From NCBI RefSeq assembly GCF_024639375.1, contig NZ_JAHEIM010000012.1, positions 1-62,767 of the forward strand: a DNA stretch of 62,767 nt, written 5' to 3'. This DNA comes from Rhodoluna sp. GTDB lineage: Bacteria; Actinomycetota; Actinomycetes; Actinomycetales; Microbacteriaceae. Shown in pieces: positions 1 through 7,359 of the stretch. Position numbers and translations under genes: made by a program. Position 1 is the stretch's first letter; each line of letters begins with the position of its first letter. Below the pieces are notes generated by a model. The model was given only the letters and a program-made list of their open reading frames with translations, was not told the DNA's origin and did no database searches.

Positions 1-1089
1 CACTCTGGTGACACTCACGAATGGTTCAAGGCGGCGCACAAAAATCCGAAGGCACTTGAATCTGAGTTTTATTACTTCACCGACGGCAACACAAAATATG
101 ACGCCTGGTTTGGTTACCCGAGTTTGCCAAAGTTCAACTGGAACTCAAAGGAGTTGCGCAAGCGATTCATCGAAGGTAAAAACTCGGTGGTTGCCAAGTG
201 GCTCAAGGCGCCTTTCAACTTTGACGGTTGGCGCATTGACGTGGCCAACATGACTGGCCGAGTGCGCGATGAAGACATGTATCTGGATGTTGCCAAGACC
301 GTGCGCACCACCATGGTTGAAGTAAACCCGAACACCATTATGTTGGGGGAGTACACCGGTGACGCTGCCTATGAAGTGCAGGGCGACGGTTGGCAAGGCG
401 CAATGACTTATGCAAACTTCACACGCCCGGTTTGGCGTTGGTTGCACAAGCAGAGTGAACAAACAGAATTGCAAAACATGGGATACATCACCAAGGCCGA
501 AAGCGGCACTGACTTTGTGACCAGCTACACCCAATTCAACGCCGGGTTTCCGTGGCATGTTCGTACCAATAATTTGAACGCCCTCGATACCCATGACACC
601 CCACGCTTCAAAACTTTCGCCATCAAGGGTGCGCAAAAAGTTGCCGCCGGTTTGCAATTCACCATCCCAGGCATTCCAATGGTTTGGGCCGGCGACGAGT
701 TTGGCCTCGATGGCACTATCGGCGAGGAAGCGCGCACGCCAATGCCTTGGAACAACGAGCGACCAATCGAAAAGAACCTGGTTGCCGTTTATGCCAAGCT
801 GGCCGAGATTCGCAAGGCTAACCCGGCGCTAACCGAGGGCAGCATGCGCTTTTTATATGCCTCGGATGAAGCCGTGGTTTTCGTTCGTGAACACCGCAAG
901 CAAAGCATCCTGGTGTGCGCCACTCGCGGCAAAGATTCTTCGATCAAGTTGCACAAAGATGCGGTGTTTGGCCTTGAGCACTCGGTGAACCTTTTTGGTG
1001 GCGGCAAAATCGAAGTGAAAACCAACAGCGTGAAACTGCCGGGTGACAAGGTTTCAGTCAACATCTGGCGTTTGCCAGCCGCTAAATAA
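1..1089 (+). CDS. GH13 alpha-glycosidase, C-terminal part (5' truncated by window edge)
   Basis: The reading frame is open from base 1 and ends at TAA 1087-1089, so the true start lies outside the window. All three catalytic regions of a family 13 glycoside hydrolase are visible: the nucleophile Asp in GWRIDVAN (codon 238-240), the acid/base Glu in LGEY (codon 349-351) and the transition-state Asp in DTHDTP (codon 595-597). The GYPSLPKFNW stretch resembles the neopullulanase/cyclomaltodextrinase branch. It should hydrolyse alpha-1,4/1,6-glucans or maltooligosaccharides. The end carries the usual small beta-sandwich C domain. It is more distant from the second GH13 gene (29796-31454) than a recent duplicate would be. 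Exact substrate cannot be told. Confidence 0.9.
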   Translation, partial: HSGDTHEWFKAAHKNPKALESEFYYFTDGNTKYDAWFGYPSLPKFNWNSKELRKRFIEGKNSVVAKWLKAPFNFDGWRIDVANMTGRVRDEDMYLDVAKTVRTTMVEVNPNTIMLGEYTGDAAYEVQGDGWQGAMTYANFTRPVWRWLHKQSEQTELQNMGYITKAESGTDFVTSYTQFNAGFPWHVRTNNLNALDTHDTPRFKTFAIKGAQKVAAGLQFTIPGIPMVWAGDEFGLDGTIGEEARTPMPWNNERPIEKNLVAVYAKLAEIRKANPALTEGSMRFLYASDEAVVFVREHRKQSILVCATRGKDSSIKLHKDAVFGLEHSVNLFGGGKIEVKTNSVKLPGDKVSVNIWRLPAAK

Positions 1090-1138
1090 AGGTGATAAAG
1101 TCTTCTGGTGCCTGGCGCCAGTCGCCAATCTGCACAAC

Positions 1139-1210
<72 letters not shown>

Positions 1211-1227
1211 CGCACTAAAAACAACCA

Positions 1228-1254
1228 ATTGCCACCGTTTCACTAGGTGGCAAT
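1228..1254 (+). repeat. Hairpin in tRNA-Thr/tRNA-Met spacer
   Basis: A perfect 9-bp inverted repeat (ATTGCCACC 1228-1236 with GGTGGCAAT 1246-1254, 9-nt loop) lies between the two tRNA genes. It is not followed by a T run, so it may be a tRNA processing or weak termination element rather than an intrinsic terminator. Confidence 0.5.
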
Positions 1255-1258
1255 GCCC

Positions 1259-1332
1259 GGCTGGGTAGCTCAGGTGGTTAGAGCACACGACTCATAATCG
1301 TGGGGTCGCGGGTTCGAGTCCCGCCCTAGCTA
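1259..1332 (+). tRNA. tRNA-Met (CAT anticodon, probably elongator)
   Basis: The acceptor GGCTGGG (1259-1265) pairs with 1325-1331 using two G-T wobbles. The anticodon stem CACGA/TCGTG holds the loop CTCATAA (anticodon CAT), and the T arm is GCGGG-TTCGAGT-CCCGC. The acceptor stem is fully paired at position 1-72 apart from a G-T wobble. That, with similarity to actinobacterial elongator tRNA-Met, makes initiator tRNA less likely. A lysidine-modified tRNA-Ile cannot be strictly excluded. Confidence 0.93.
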
Positions 1333-1342
1333 CTGTCGCTCG

Positions 1343-1348
1343 TAAACT
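1343..1348 (+). promoter_or_regulatory. Probable -10 element (TAAACT), leaderless hadA
   Basis: The TAnnnT hexamer ends exactly 6 nt before the GTG at 1355 and no Shine-Dalgarno sequence precedes that start, so transcription probably begins at or next to the start codon. The hexamer sits 11 nt behind tRNA-Met. Confidence 0.55.
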
Positions 1349-1354
1349 AATCCC

Positions 1355-1798
1355 GTGGTAAATCCAAACGTGCAGGGCAAAAAATATCCGGCAACCCAGC
1401 CTTATCTGGTTGGCCGTGAAAAAATCCGCGAGTTCGCCCACGCGGTTAAATCAACCAATCCAATGAACTTGGATGTCTTCGCCGCACAAGCTGCCGGCTA
1501 TGACGACATCATTGCGCCGCCAACTTTTGCCGTGGTGATTCAGGAGCGTTCGCTGACAACTGTTTTGGCAGACCCAGAGGCTGGCATCGAATTCAGCCGC
1601 GTGGTTCATGGTGATCAGCGCTTCATTCACGAGCGACCAATAGTTGCTGGTGACGAATTGGTGAGCGAGCTAGAAGTAGCCAGCGTTAAGTCACTAGGTG
1701 GCAACTCAATGGTCACATTTGAAACCAAAATCTTCGATGTGAATAAAGACCTTGTTTGCACCGCCATTTCAACGCTTGTGGTTCGAGGTGCAGAGTAA
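1355..1798 (+). CDS. hadA: MaoC-like (3R)-hydroxyacyl dehydratase, subunit A (FAS1-type N-terminal hot-dog)
   Basis: This 147-residue single hot-dog protein resembles the HadA/UPF0336 family: an N-terminal YLVGREKIREFA segment, then APPTFAVV and a VVHGDQRF segment. HadA-type subunits lack the full catalytic motif and form the substrate-binding half of a HadA-HadB heterodimer that dehydrates 3-hydroxyacyl thioesters. GTG 1355 is chosen because the TAAACT hexamer lies 6 nt upstream, fitting leaderless translation. Its TAA overlaps the hadB ATG by one base, implying translational coupling. Microbacteriaceae lack mycolic acids, so the role is probably in another fatty-acid pathway; this is inference. 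Confidence 0.85.
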   Translation: MVNPNVQGKKYPATQPYLVGREKIREFAHAVKSTNPMNLDVFAAQAAGYDDIIAPPTFAVVIQERSLTTVLADPEAGIEFSRVVHGDQRFIHERPIVAGDELVSELEVASVKSLGGNSMVTFETKIFDVNKDLVCTAISTLVVRGAE

Positions 1799-2220
1799 TG
1801 ACTCACATCAACATTGCGTCACTAGAAGTTGGCCAAGAAATTGGCAAGCAAGAGTTTTGGTTTACTCGCGATTCACTAGTGCGTTATGCCGGTGCATCGG
1901 GTGACTTCAACAACATTCACTATCGCGACGATGTGGCACAAGCCGTTGGCCTGCCAGGAGTTTTGGCACACGGCATGCTCACCATGGGCGCCGCCGTTCA
2001 GGTTGCTGTTGATTGGGTTGGCGATGCCGGCCGAATCGCCGACTACCAGGTGCGCTTCACCAAGCCAGTAGTGGTTGATGCTCGCGAAGGCGCAGTGGTT
2101 TTGGTCTCTGGCAAAATTGCCGAGATTGACGCCGAAAACAAAATTGTTCGTGTTGATCTAACCGCAACTTTCAACGACACCACCGTGCTTGGCAAAGCAC
2201 AGGTTCGAGTTCGCCTGTAA
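1798..2220 (+). CDS. hadB: MaoC-like dehydratase, catalytic subunit B
   Basis: A 140-residue hot-dog fold protein with the catalytic hydratase-2 signature: YAGASGDFNNIHY (the Asp and His of the catalytic dyad) followed by PGVLAHGMLTMG. It should pair with the preceding subunit to dehydrate (3R)-hydroxyacyl-CoA/ACP. I start it at ATG 1798, which shares one base with the hadA stop. An in-frame upstream start at 1756 would overlap hadA by 43 bases and has no support. Its own TAA again shares one base with murB, so the three genes are tightly coupled. Confidence 0.88.
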   Translation: MTHINIASLEVGQEIGKQEFWFTRDSLVRYAGASGDFNNIHYRDDVAQAVGLPGVLAHGMLTMGAAVQVAVDWVGDAGRIADYQVRFTKPVVVDAREGAVVLVSGKIAEIDAENKIVRVDLTATFNDTTVLGKAQVRVRL

Positions 2221-3272
2221 TGAATTCGGTTAAACCACTAAGCGAATTAACCACCATTCGAGTTGGCGGCACACCTGCCGAAATTTTCGAAGCAAAAACT
2301 CGTGACGACCTAATCGAACACACACTTGGTGTTTGGCGATCGGGCGAAGACTGGTTGGTCTTGGGTGGCGGCTCAAATCTTGTGGTTTCCGACGACGTTG
2401 AAAATTTGCGCGTGATCAAAGTTGCCAATCTTGGCATTGAGCCAGTGCGCAATCGCGATGAGTCACGAGTTGTGGTGCGGGTGCAAGCGGGCGAATCTTG
2501 GGATGGCTTTGTGGCCCACACCATCGCTGCAGGCCTTGCTGGCATTGAGGCAATGAGTGGCATTCCGGGCACCGTGGGCGCTGCTCCGGTGCAGAACATT
2601 GGCGCCTATGGTCAAGAGCTAAGCGACACCATGGTGCGCCTCGAGTTCTTGGATTACGTGACTCACGAAGTTGCCATTCTTGAAGCCAAAGACTTGCAGT
2701 TTGGTTATCGCGATAGCGCAATTAAACGTGGTCGCCCAGGCGTGATCACTTGGGTTGAATTTGAATTACAAAACTTGGATGGCCTGAGTCGCCCACTTTA
2801 TTCAACTCAGATTGCTGCGGATCTTGGCGTTGCCATGGGCGCGCAGGTGCCGCTGGCCGATGTGCGAAACAGCGTGCTCAAACTTCGTGCCAACAAGGGA
2901 ATGGCGTTGAGTGACGCCGACCCAGATTCAGTTAGCTGCGGAAGTTTCTTTACCAACCCAATCGTGAGCGACAAAGTGGCTCGCACTCTGCCAGAAGATG
3001 CACCTCGTTATGAAAACGAAGAAGACGATGGTCTAACCGTGAAGCTATCAGCGGCATGGTTGATTGAAAACGCAGGAATTCAAAAGGGCTATCGAATTGC
3101 CGGCTCTAAGGCTGCAATTTCTAGCAAGCACACGCTTGCAATTGTGAACACCGGGGGTGCTACTGCCGAAGAAATTTTGCAATTGGCAACCTATGTGCAA
3201 ACCCGAGTGTCAAATAAGTTCGCAATCAACTTGGTGCCTGAACCAAACCTCGTTGGTTTCAGCCACGCTTAA
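2220..3272 (+). CDS. murB: UDP-N-acetylenolpyruvoylglucosamine reductase
   Basis: MurB reduces enolpyruvyl-UDP-GlcNAc to UDP-MurNAc with FAD and NADPH, the second committed step of peptidoglycan synthesis, in the cytosol. Visible features are the FAD-binding stretch VLGGGSNLVVSDD near residues 47-60, GIEAMSGIPGTVGAAPVQNIGAYG with the substrate-binding region, SCGSFFTNP carrying the catalytic Ser near residue 240, and AAWLIENAGIQKG. At 350 residues it has the usual actinobacterial length. It overlaps hadB by one base, so hadA-hadB-murB form one operon, and it ends at the shared terminator 3301-3331. Confidence 0.97.
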   Translation: MNSVKPLSELTTIRVGGTPAEIFEAKTRDDLIEHTLGVWRSGEDWLVLGGGSNLVVSDDVENLRVIKVANLGIEPVRNRDESRVVVRVQAGESWDGFVAHTIAAGLAGIEAMSGIPGTVGAAPVQNIGAYGQELSDTMVRLEFLDYVTHEVAILEAKDLQFGYRDSAIKRGRPGVITWVEFELQNLDGLSRPLYSTQIAADLGVAMGAQVPLADVRNSVLKLRANKGMALSDADPDSVSCGSFFTNPIVSDKVARTLPEDAPRYENEEDDGLTVKLSAAWLIENAGIQKGYRIAGSKAAISSKHTLAIVNTGGATAEEILQLATYVQTRVSNKFAINLVPEPNLVGFSHA

Positions 3273-3300
3273 ACGTTTGGCTCGTAAAAACTTGCCGATA

Positions 3301-3331
3301 AAAAAAGACCCGCACTTCGCGGGTCTTTTTT
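3301..3331. terminator. Bidirectional intrinsic terminator between murB and aspC
   Basis: The stem GACCCGC/GCGGGTC (3307-3313 with 3319-3325, loop ACTTC) is flanked by A6 on the left and T6 on the right. It can therefore stop transcription of both convergent genes. Confidence 0.95.
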
Positions 3332-3339
3332 ATTAGCAC

Positions 3340-4539
3340 TTAGCTAAAGAGTTTTTGCAAACGCTGAATGCCTTCTAGCAATGGCGCATCGCCAAGTGCA
3401 TAAGACAAGCGCACATAGCCTGATGGGCCGAAGGCCTCACCTGGCACAAGTGCAACTTCAGCGGTTTCAAGAATGTAGTCGCAAAGTTCTAGCGAAGTGT
3501 TGATTTGCTTGCCGCCCCACTCGCGACCCAACAGGCCGGTGACATCCGAGTAAACATAGAAAGCACCTTGAGGGGTTGGAGCAACCCAACCAGGAATCTT
3601 GTTCAACTCAGCAACCGCAATCTTGCGACGACGGTCGAAGGCTTCGCGCATGGCCAGCACTTCATCCTGAGGGCCGGTCAAAGCGGCAATCGCTGCACGC
3701 TGCGAAATGTTTGAGACGTTAGAAGAAAGGTGTGACTGCAAATTGCCAGCCGCCTTCATTGCGTCAAGCGGGCCAGCCATCCATCCCAAGCGCCAACCGG
3801 TCATTGCGTAAGTCTTGGCAACGCCGTTCACCAAAATGGTGCGGTCGATTAGCTCTGGAACTGCCTCAGTGATTGAGGTTGCCTTCACGCCGTCGTAAAC
3901 CAGGTTCTGGTAGATCTCGTCGGTAATTACCCAAAGGCCGTTTTCATAGGCCCAGCGACCGATTGCCTCGGTCTGCTCTCGGGTATAAACCGAACCGGTT
4001 GGGTTTGAAGGTGAAACGAAGAGCAAAACCTTCGACTTAGGGGTGCGAGCCGCTTCAAGCTGCTCCACGGTGACCAGGTAGTTCTGGTCTGCGCCGGCAA
4101 AAACCTCAACTGGCACGCCACCGGCAAGGCGAATGGCCTCAGGATAGGTTGTCCAGAACGGGGTAGGCATCAAAACCTCGTCGCCCGGGTCAACAATTGT
4201 GGCAAATGCCTGGTAAACCGCCTGCTTGCCACCGTTGGTGACAACCACTTGAGCAGCCGAGATTTCGGTGCCAGAGTCGGTCTTGGTTTTGGCGGCAATT
4301 GCCTCGCGCAGGTCTGGAAGGCCCACGGCCGGGGTGTAGCGGTGGTTTTTAGGGTCGCGAGCGGCCACAATGGCGGCTTCTACGATGTGGGCCGGGGTTG
4401 GAAAGTCAGGTTCGCCGGCTGCATAAGAGATGACTGGGCGGCCAGCTGCCTGAAGCGATTTGGCTTTGGCATCAACCTTGAGAGTGGCTGATTCAGCAAT
4501 GGCACCGATACGTTTTGAGATTCGAGGGAATTCAGGCAT
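3340..4539 (-). CDS. aspC: Aspartate aminotransferase, class I PLP-dependent
   Basis: A 399-residue fold-type I aminotransferase. Motifs in order: AGEPDFPTP (residues 41-49), [11 protein letters not shown] (176-186), [11 protein letters not shown] (207-217), the PLP-binding lysine K242 in [16 protein letters not shown], and a C-terminal VRLSYA arginine for the substrate carboxylate. It interconverts aspartate/2-oxoglutarate and oxaloacetate/glutamate. Related prephenate or alanine aminotransferases are possible alternatives. ATG 4539 is supported by a TAATCT hexamer 6 nt upstream and no Shine-Dalgarno sequence. It is a single-gene unit convergent with murB. Confidence 0.92.
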   Translation of the reverse strand: MPEFPRISKRIGAIAESATLKVDAKAKSLQAAGRPVISYAAGEPDFPTPAHIVEAAIVAARDPKNHRYTPAVGLPDLREAIAAKTKTDSGTEISAAQVVVTNGGKQAVYQAFATIVDPGDEVLMPTPFWTTYPEAIRLAGGVPVEVFAGADQNYLVTVEQLEAARTPKSKVLLFVSPSNPTGSVYTREQTEAIGRWAYENGLWVITDEIYQNLVYDGVKATSITEAVPELIDRTILVNGVAKTYAMTGWRLGWMAGPLDAMKAAGNLQSHLSSNVSNISQRAAIAALTGPQDEVLAMREAFDRRRKIAVAELNKIPGWVAPTPQGAFYVYSDVTGLLGREWGGKQINTSLELCDYILETAEVALVPGEAFGPSGYVRLSYALGDAPLLEGIQRLQKLFS

Positions 4540-4545
4540 GCGACA

Positions 4546-4551
4546 AGATTA
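4546..4551 (-). promoter_or_regulatory. Probable -10 element (TAATCT on minus strand), leaderless aspC
   Basis: The hexamer is separated by 6 nt from the aspC ATG (4537-4539). There is no Shine-Dalgarno sequence in between. Confidence 0.55.
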
Positions 4552-4596
4552 GCAAGCAGAATCGGGCCTCGGATGGGCCAGCGCCCTAATTAGCCT

Positions 4597-4625
4597 TTGC
4601 GCAAAAGGTCCGCAGCGGTTATCCT
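4597..4625 (+). promoter_or_regulatory. Candidate promoter for tRNA-Trp/secE/nusG unit
   Basis: A TTGCGC -35-like box (4597-4602) is separated by 17 bp from a TATCCT -10-like box (4620-4625), pointing towards tRNA-Trp, secE and nusG. A GGAGG at 4630-4634 followed by a 10-codon TTG-started ORF (4639-4671) lies in the predicted leader. Confidence 0.4.
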
Positions 4626-4742
4626 TACAGGAGGTAGTTTGACAACTCCGGAAGCCTTATCTGGCAATTAAATCATTCTTAGATATTCAATCTATTAGTG
4701 TGCCCATTTGCCTGGCTTTCGAAGCAACAAACAACCCTGTAA

Positions 4743-4815
4743 AGGGTGGTGGCTCAATTGGTAGAGCATCGGTCTCCAAAACCGAGGGTTGCAGGTTCGA
4801 GTCCTGTCCGCCCTG
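4743..4815 (+). tRNA. tRNA-Trp (CCA anticodon)
   Basis: The acceptor AGGGTGG (4743-4749) pairs with CCGCCCT (4808-4814), with G as the discriminator. The anticodon loop CTCCAAA gives CCA, and the T arm is GCAGG-TTCGAGT-CCTGT. A single tRNA-Trp just before secE is a conserved actinobacterial arrangement. Confidence 0.96.
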
Positions 4816-4857
4816 CTGAAACGAAATGACTTCGGTCACAAAGAAAAGGAACGCCTC

Positions 4858-5121
4858 ATGGCAGATGAACTAGAGCAAGAAGACCTAGTCGAGAAAGCGA
4901 AAGCTGATCGTGCGTCAAAGCGCAACGTTTTTGCACGCGGTGCTCTTTTCATTAAGCAGGTTCTTGGTGAACTAAACAAAGTCACCAAGCCAACCTGGGC
5001 AGAACTTCGCAACTACACCGCAGTGGTGCTTGCATTCGTTGCAGTTGTAATGGTGATCATTACCGGTCTTGACTGGTTGTTCTACCAAGCTGTTACTTTT
5101 GTCTTCACCCCAACCGCATAA
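4858..5121 (+). CDS. secE: Preprotein translocase subunit SecE
   Basis: An 87-residue single-span SecE: a charged N-terminal half (EQEDLVEKAKADRASKRN), an amphipathic surface helix (FIKQVLGELNKVTKPTWAEL, residues about 37-56) and one hydrophobic transmembrane segment (about 61-80). It clamps the SecY channel halves in the SecYEG translocon. ATG 4858 has an AAAGGA ribosome site 8 nt upstream. The longer in-frame ORF from 4789 would run through the tRNA-Trp 3' half and is rejected. Position between tRNA-Trp and nusG confirms identity. Confidence 0.95.
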   Translation: MADELEQEDLVEKAKADRASKRNVFARGALFIKQVLGELNKVTKPTWAELRNYTAVVLAFVAVVMVIITGLDWLFYQAVTFVFTPTA

Positions 5122-5151
5122 TTTCGCTCCACAAATAAAAGGATTCAAACG

Positions 5152-6000
5152 TTGACTGATATGGAACGCGACGAGCTAGAGGCTTTGGCCGAAGTTGTTG
5201 CAACTGACCCAGCTGTCGAGCAAGCAATTGCCGAGGCAGACGCTGACTTTGCCGATTTGGCAAAAGACGCGGCTGTTGAGCTGGAGCAAGATCTAGAACT
5301 TGAAGAAGCAATTGTTGAGGCTGCCGAAGAGCAGGCTGCAATTGCAGACGAAATCGAAGAGGGTGCACCGGTTGACCCTTACGCAGAATTCAAAGCAGAA
5401 CTTCGCCGTCAGCCTGGCAAGTGGTACGTAATCCACTCATACGCGGGTTATGAAAAGCGCGTTAAGCAGAACATCGAAAACCGCAAGCTTGCAATCGAGG
5501 GCGGCGACGACATCTTCCAGATTGAAGTTCCAATGGAAGACTCAATCGAAATCAAGAACGGCCAGCGCAAGTTGGTAACCAAGGTACGCATCCCTGGTTA
5601 TGTATTGATTCGCATGGAGATGAACGAAGAGTCATGGTCACTTGTTCGTCACACTCCAGCAGTTACCGGCTTCGTTGGTAACTCTCAGAACCCAACACCA
5701 CTTCGCGCAGACGAAGCATTCAACATGTTGAAGAGCCTTTATGTATTGCCTGAAGAAGCAGAAGCCAAGGCTGCTGCCAAGGGTGGCGTTGCCGTTAAGG
5801 GCAAGGCTAAGGCTGTTCCAATCAACGTTGATTACAAGGTTGGCGAGAGCATCATGATCAAAGACGGCTCGTTTGCCGGTCTTCCAGGAACCATTAGCGA
5901 GATCAAGCCAGAAAGCGGCAAGCTTACTGTTTTGGTTTCACTGTTCGAGCGCGAGACTCCAGTGGAGTTGGGCTTCGAGCAGGTTGGCGCTCTGAACTAA
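5152..6000 (+). CDS. nusG: Transcription termination/antitermination protein NusG
   Basis: A 282-residue NusG. Residues 1 to about 85 form an acidic Ala/Glu-rich extension, characteristic of actinobacterial NusG and absent from E. coli. The NGN domain begins at [18 protein letters not shown] (about 92) and includes GYVLIRMEM and FVGN. A Lys/Ala-rich linker (about 200-220) precedes the KOW domain with [16 protein letters not shown]. It binds RNA polymerase and couples to Rho or ribosomes. TTG 5152 is chosen because AAAGGA (5138-5143) sits 8 nt upstream, while the ATG at 5161 would be too far away. Confidence 0.96.
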   Translation: MTDMERDELEALAEVVATDPAVEQAIAEADADFADLAKDAAVELEQDLELEEAIVEAAEEQAAIADEIEEGAPVDPYAEFKAELRRQPGKWYVIHSYAGYEKRVKQNIENRKLAIEGGDDIFQIEVPMEDSIEIKNGQRKLVTKVRIPGYVLIRMEMNEESWSLVRHTPAVTGFVGNSQNPTPLRADEAFNMLKSLYVLPEEAEAKAAAKGGVAVKGKAKAVPINVDYKVGESIMIKDGSFAGLPGTISEIKPESGKLTVLVSLFERETPVELGFEQVGALN

Positions 6001-6045
6001 ACAAGTTTTATAAACAGTTTCCAAACAAACAAAAGGAAAATCAAA

Positions 6046-6477
6046 ATGGCACCGAAGAAAAAGATCACTGGCATGATCAAGCTTCAGATCAACGCAGGCG
6101 CTGCTAACCCAGCACCTCCGATTGGTCCAGCTCTTGGTCAGCACGGTGTGAACATCATGGAGTTCTGCACTGCGTACAACAACGCAACTGCAGACCAGAA
6201 GGGCAACGTCGTTCCGGTAGAAATCACCGTTTACGAAGACCGCTCATTCACCTTCGTTCTAAAGACCCCTCCTGCAGCCGAGCTAATCAAGAAGGCAGCA
6301 AACGTTCAGAAGGGTTCAGCAACTCCTCACACCGTGAAGGTTGCAACACTTTCGAAGGAAGCTTTGTACAAGATTGCCGAGCAGAAGATGTCAGATCTGA
6401 ACGCTAACGATGTTGATGCAGCTGCAAAGATCATCGCTGGTACTGCACGCTCAATGGGAATCACAACCGAAGCTTAA
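6046..6477 (+). CDS. rplK: 50S ribosomal protein L11
   Basis: A 143-residue L11 of the 50S GTPase-associated centre. The N-terminal domain has the proline-rich [25 protein letters not shown] segment around residues 18-42, the thiostrepton/23S-binding face. The C-terminal RNA-binding domain contains [13 protein letters not shown] and ends [11 protein letters not shown] 6046 follows AAAGGAAAATCAAA with good spacing. It is co-directional with nusG (45-nt gap) and with rplA (86-nt gap holding a candidate L1-binding hairpin). Confidence 0.98.
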   Translation: MAPKKKITGMIKLQINAGAANPAPPIGPALGQHGVNIMEFCTAYNNATADQKGNVVPVEITVYEDRSFTFVLKTPPAAELIKKAANVQKGSATPHTVKVATLSKEALYKIAEQKMSDLNANDVDAAAKIIAGTARSMGITTEA

Positions 6478-6500
6478 GCAACACAAACCAATAGCAATTA

Positions 6501-6531
6501 GTGGGAGCATCGCGCGCGATGCGTTGACCAC
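6501..6531 (+). promoter_or_regulatory. Candidate L1-binding autoregulatory hairpin in rplK-rplA spacer
   Basis: The outer stem GTGG (6501-6504)/CCAC (6528-6531) encloses an asymmetric internal loop (GA opposite GTTGA) and a perfect palindromic inner stem GCATCGCG/CGCGATGC (6507-6522). The GUGGGAG...GUUGA...CCAC arrangement resembles the L1-binding helix of 23S rRNA. L1 is known to repress its own mRNA by mimicry. The element ends 32 nt before the rplA start. Confidence 0.5.
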
Positions 6532-6563
6532 GAACTGTGACCAATTAGAAAAGGAACAACAGA

Positions 6564-7265
6564 ATGGCAAAGCGCTCAAAGGCCTACCAGGCCGCAGCAG
6601 CTCTCATCACCGAGGGCAAGCTATACACCCCAGCCGAAGCAGTAGCTCTTATCAAAGAGACTGGTTCGAAGAAGTTTGATTCAACCATTGAGGTTGCACT
6701 TAAGCTTGGCGTCGACCCTCGCAAGGCAGACCAGATGATCCGTGGAACTGTTTCACTTCCACACGGAACTGGTAAGACTGCACGCGTAATCGTTTTTGCA
6801 ACTGGTGCCGCGGCTGACGCTGCAAAGGCTGCCGGTGCAGACGAAGTTGGCGGCGACGAACTGATCGAGAAGGTAGCCGCAGGCTGGACCGACTTTGACT
6901 CTGCAGTATCGACTCCTGAACTTATGGGTAAGGTCGGTCGCCTAGGTAAGGTTCTTGGTCCTCGCAACCTTATGCCTAACCCAAAGACCGGCACCGTGAC
7001 TCCAGATGTTGCGAAGGCAGTTACCGACATCAAGGGTGGCCGCATCGAGTTCCGCATCGACAAGCAGTCAAACTTGCACTTCATCATTGGCAAGGCTTCA
7101 TTCACAAAAGAGCAGCTTGGCGAAAACCTTGCAGTTGCACTTGAAGAAGTAAACCGTTTGAAGCCATCAAGCTCAAAGGGCCGCTACCTAATCAAGGCTG
7201 CACTTGCAACCACATTTGGTCCGGGCATTTTGCTAGACACCAACATCACCAAGGTTGAGTTCTAA
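6564..7265 (+). CDS. rplA: 50S ribosomal protein L1
   Basis: A 233-residue L1, full length. Family hallmarks are the N-terminal [25 protein letters not shown] region, [24 protein letters not shown] (residues about 49-72), [25 protein letters not shown] (about 123-147) and the KSNLHFIIG-like strand. It forms the L1 stalk of the 50S subunit and is a classical translational autoregulator. ATG 6564 has AAAAGGAAC upstream. The spacer before it carries the hairpin described at 6501-6531, and the GC-rich terminator at 7293 closes the unit. Confidence 0.98.
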   Translation: MAKRSKAYQAAAALITEGKLYTPAEAVALIKETGSKKFDSTIEVALKLGVDPRKADQMIRGTVSLPHGTGKTARVIVFATGAAADAAKAAGADEVGGDELIEKVAAGWTDFDSAVSTPELMGKVGRLGKVLGPRNLMPNPKTGTVTPDVAKAVTDIKGGRIEFRIDKQSNLHFIIGKASFTKEQLGENLAVALEEVNRLKPSSSKGRYLIKAALATTFGPGILLDTNITKVEF

Positions 7266-7292
7266 GCCTTACCAAACGTTCACTTTGAATTG

Positions 7293-7320
7293 GGGATCGG
7301 GCCTTTAGGCCCGGTCCCTT
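7293..7320 (+). terminator. Terminator after rplA
   Basis: An 11-bp stem with one T-G wobble (7293-7303 with 7308-7318, loop TTTA) is followed by TTATTCGTT. The T tract is weak but the stem is very GC-rich. Confidence 0.75.
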
Positions 7321-7359
7321 ATTCGTTAGGCTGATAGCCGATTATCGAAAGGCGGGATA

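Noticed and set aside
4639-4644. TTGACA as a -35 for tRNA-Trp
   Set aside because: No acceptable -10 at 16-19 bp; it overlaps the short TTG ORF instead.
4789-4857. In-frame extension of secE
   Set aside because: It begins inside tRNA-Trp; ATG 4858 has AAAGGA.
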